DNA of 25,346 nt from Botryllus schlosseri (taxonomy: Eukaryota > Chordata > Ascidiacea > Stolidobranchia > Styelidae): positions 1 to 25,346 of the forward strand of contig ATSW01000770.1 in the NCBI GenBank assembly GCA_000444245.1, written 5' to 3'. The notes beneath the pieces were generated by a model. The model was not told the origin of the DNA, did not search any database, and was given only the letters and a program-made list of their open reading frames with translations. Both the position numbers and the translations under genes were made by a program. This document shows, piece by piece, positions 23,520 to 25,346 of this stretch; the first letter of the stretch is position 1, and every line of letters starts with the position of its first letter.

Positions 23520-23975
23520 AATTAGAGCAAAATGCAATTCTAATCTAATTTGTTAAATATTTCTGTAATCTAATTTTAATTCTAATCCAATTTCTGCTTT
23601 TTCTGAAAATTCTACGAAATTGTTCATCATGCGAAACGAGCCAAGCTTTGAGCCTCCTATGAAATCTCGGTTCATTTTTTGAAATAAATCCTGCGTGATG
23701 AGAGCTTTTCTGCATAGAATAACTAAGTATTTAAACAGAAAGTTCTGCGTGACGTTGCCACCAATTCCACTCGGCTTTGATCAAACGAGAATGAGCTCTG
23801 AATTGAGTTAATTGATATGAACCTGATTTTGTTGCATTTCTTCTGCAAATTTGGTAATTCTAAGTCTATAATCTAATTGTCAAAAAACTGTTGCTATAAT
23901 TCTAATAAAATTTGGGGGAAAAATGCGTAGATACGGTAGATTCTAATCTAATATCAAAGAGCTGAGAATTTTCTA
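23520..23975 (+). repeat. TCTAATCTAATTT-type dispersed family, downstream copy
   Basis: GCAATTCTAATCTAATTTGT, TTCTGAAAATTCTACGAAAT, GCGAAACGAGCCAAGC, TTGATATGAACCTGATTTTG, GAGCTGAGAATTTTCTAGTG, collinear with 10780-11320 and with an extra central segment (about 23640-23790). Confidence 0.78.
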
Positions 23976-24600
23976 GTGCTGCTTCCAGCTTACACCGACG
24001 CGACACCGGGACCTCGTCTGCTGACATTACAAAATTTGAATGTCGCATCGCCGCAACAAAGACAATGCTGTAACGAGTGGATCTTTGCAAATTTGCATCC
24101 TACGCGCGGCATGAACCCATCAGTGCAATCCCTGCATTTGATGATAAAAGGCGCGGTAATTTGAACCTTGCAAGCTGCGTCCTTTCAAACACCTGGCAAC
24201 GTCCGCTGCTGTCTTTGGCGGGAAAAAGATAAACAAACTGAAATGTGCAGACATCGTGAACTAACGCACCATCCCGCGACTAATGCGCTGCCTGATTTTG
24301 CATAAGTGACTATCTGGCATACTGCGAGTTGTAGATACCTTTTAGCAAGTGAATTATCAATGGATAATGCATTGAATAAACAAAAACAAACAGCCCTTTC
24401 ATGCTTGGCGTGCGTAACCAAGAACGACCACACGTCAAAGCTCTACAAAATGGCGGAAATTTCAAGCTAACTGGATTTTCGAACAACAGCCGCAAGCAAT
24501 CGATAAGCGTCGCTATTGGAGATACGTATCAATATCATCGATTTCGAGTCGTTCGGTTCCGTGGAGTGCCTGGTTTCTGTCGAAATGCCTGAAAGAGAAA
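23976..24600. other. Moderately CpG-bearing stretch, no gene assigned
   Basis: Overlapping short open frames on both strands (for example plus 23976-24164, minus 24185-24433) with no recognisable protein. It could be UTR or promoter of a gene outside the window. I cannot support a call. Confidence 0.3.
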
Positions 24601-24829
24601 CAAAATGAGATCATATTATGCATCCGGTAAACTATGTCATATATATGCGACTATACTTAACTTGATAGTAGTGGAACAGTATTTCCCGGCAATCCGACAG
24701 CATTCGATTATGTCCATGTACATGTACGTACAATTGTACATTGTTCATATTCAAGTCAAAAGATTCTACTAAACGACAGCTCGGGATTAGCGGACCTTGG
24801 TCGACTTCATTTTCATCGCTTGTTGTGTT

Positions 24830-24975
24830 TATTTTATATTCCGACCCCTGCAGTATGCACGTCTCTTATTTAATGTTATAGGGCATAGGTTCGGCTCGGC
24901 AACCTATGCACCAACCAGTGAGGAATTCGTTACTGGTCCGCGAAAAGTCTGTGTGTTTTACAAATTGAGAGGAGG
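24830..24975. repeat. hAT-like fragment with two adjacent hairpins
   Basis: CCGACCCCTG (complement CAGGGGTCGG, a common hAT terminus) at 24841-24850 is followed by GCATAGGTT-loop-AACCTATGC (24883-24909, 9-bp stem) and ACCAGTGA-loop-TTACTGGT (24914-24937, 8-bp stem with one G-T). GGCAACCTATGC and GGTCCGCGAAAA are reminiscent of the interior of CAGGGGTCGGCAACCT-type hAT repeats. Boundaries are unknown. Confidence 0.4.
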
Positions 24976-25346
24976 TTTAAAATTGTAATTTTTAAGATCA
25001 CTGATGAAATTTAATAAACAAACAGGGTGATATCTTTAATCGAAACATGTATGTTAGTCTCTTCCTGGGTGCCCTCTAGTGATCTTATCATGGTGTATGA
25101 GATGCAACATATTTTTTCAGCGTTGAACTTTTGTGTTTTGTGGAGACCGATCTCCGAAAAAAAAATATTTTTGAAACCGGTCCGCTCAGCAACAAGGTTA
25201 TTGCGAACCCTTTTCTAGGCCAAGGTGGGCGTCTATGATTGGAAGACTACTCCGAATCGTTTCGATGCCTGCCTTGACCCCCAGGGTTATAACCAAGTCA
25301 TAAGATTCCGAGTCACAAGTCAATCTCACTTTTATAGTTTTGACTC
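24976..25346. other. Right-edge stretch, nothing firmly identified
   Basis: AT-rich, no supported ORF. The last 50 bp (GATTCCGAGTCACAAGTCAA ... TTTTGACTC) resemble the GACTCGAG-type repeat at the left edge and may be the start of another copy. Confidence 0.35.

Overview
The window is animal nuclear DNA. It has an intron-containing gene with GT/AG (and one GC/AG) splice sites, AT-rich introns full of dispersed repeats, and several non-autonomous DNA transposons. I see no prokaryotic features. The organism looks like a non-vertebrate metazoan, because the kinase is a DYRK1A/minibrain-type protein with a divergent, short C-terminal tail and some introns of about 60 nt. I cannot name a phylum.

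One gene is certain. It is a DYRK1A/DYRK1B/minibrain orthologue on the minus strand, running from about 16118 down to the stop codon at 3370. I resolved eleven coding exons from the conserved [20 protein letters not shown] block to the C-terminal SPMTGVQMQQSPVPSS block, each with splice sites and matching phases, plus three less certain N-terminal exons. The exons give the DH box, the whole kinase domain (P-loop, catalytic loop [14 protein letters not shown] activation loop, CMGC insert) and a Ser/Gly/Gln/His-bearing tail. Three anomalies stand out: a GC-AG intron, a one-nucleotide frame break in the exon that leads into the CMGC insert, and mutually inconsistent phases at the N-terminal exon junctions that could make acceptor choice decide the N-terminus.

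Region by region: 1-3369 is 3'-flank/UTR with a hAT-like element end, a tRNA-type B box, a 184-bp-period tandem duplication and CpG-bearing DNA of unknown role. 3370-16118 is the DYRK1 gene, whose introns carry hAT-like MITEs, a 34-bp minisatellite and several copies of two dispersed repeat families. 16119-19000 is the upstream flank with two CpG-rich blocks (candidate promoter) and an unidentified Cys-rich minus-strand ORF at 17782-18190. 19000-25346 is repeat-rich intergenic DNA. Its centrepiece is a 1465-bp foldback element at 20414-21878 with roughly 590-bp inverted arms and a perfect 8-bp target duplication, the hallmark of hAT-type transposition.

No CRISPR, rRNA, intact tRNA, retroviral or Polinton-like element was recognised. 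The gene is one signalling kinase; there is no multi-gene system to reconstruct. The most unusual material is the foldback transposon and the splice and frame peculiarities of DYRK1.
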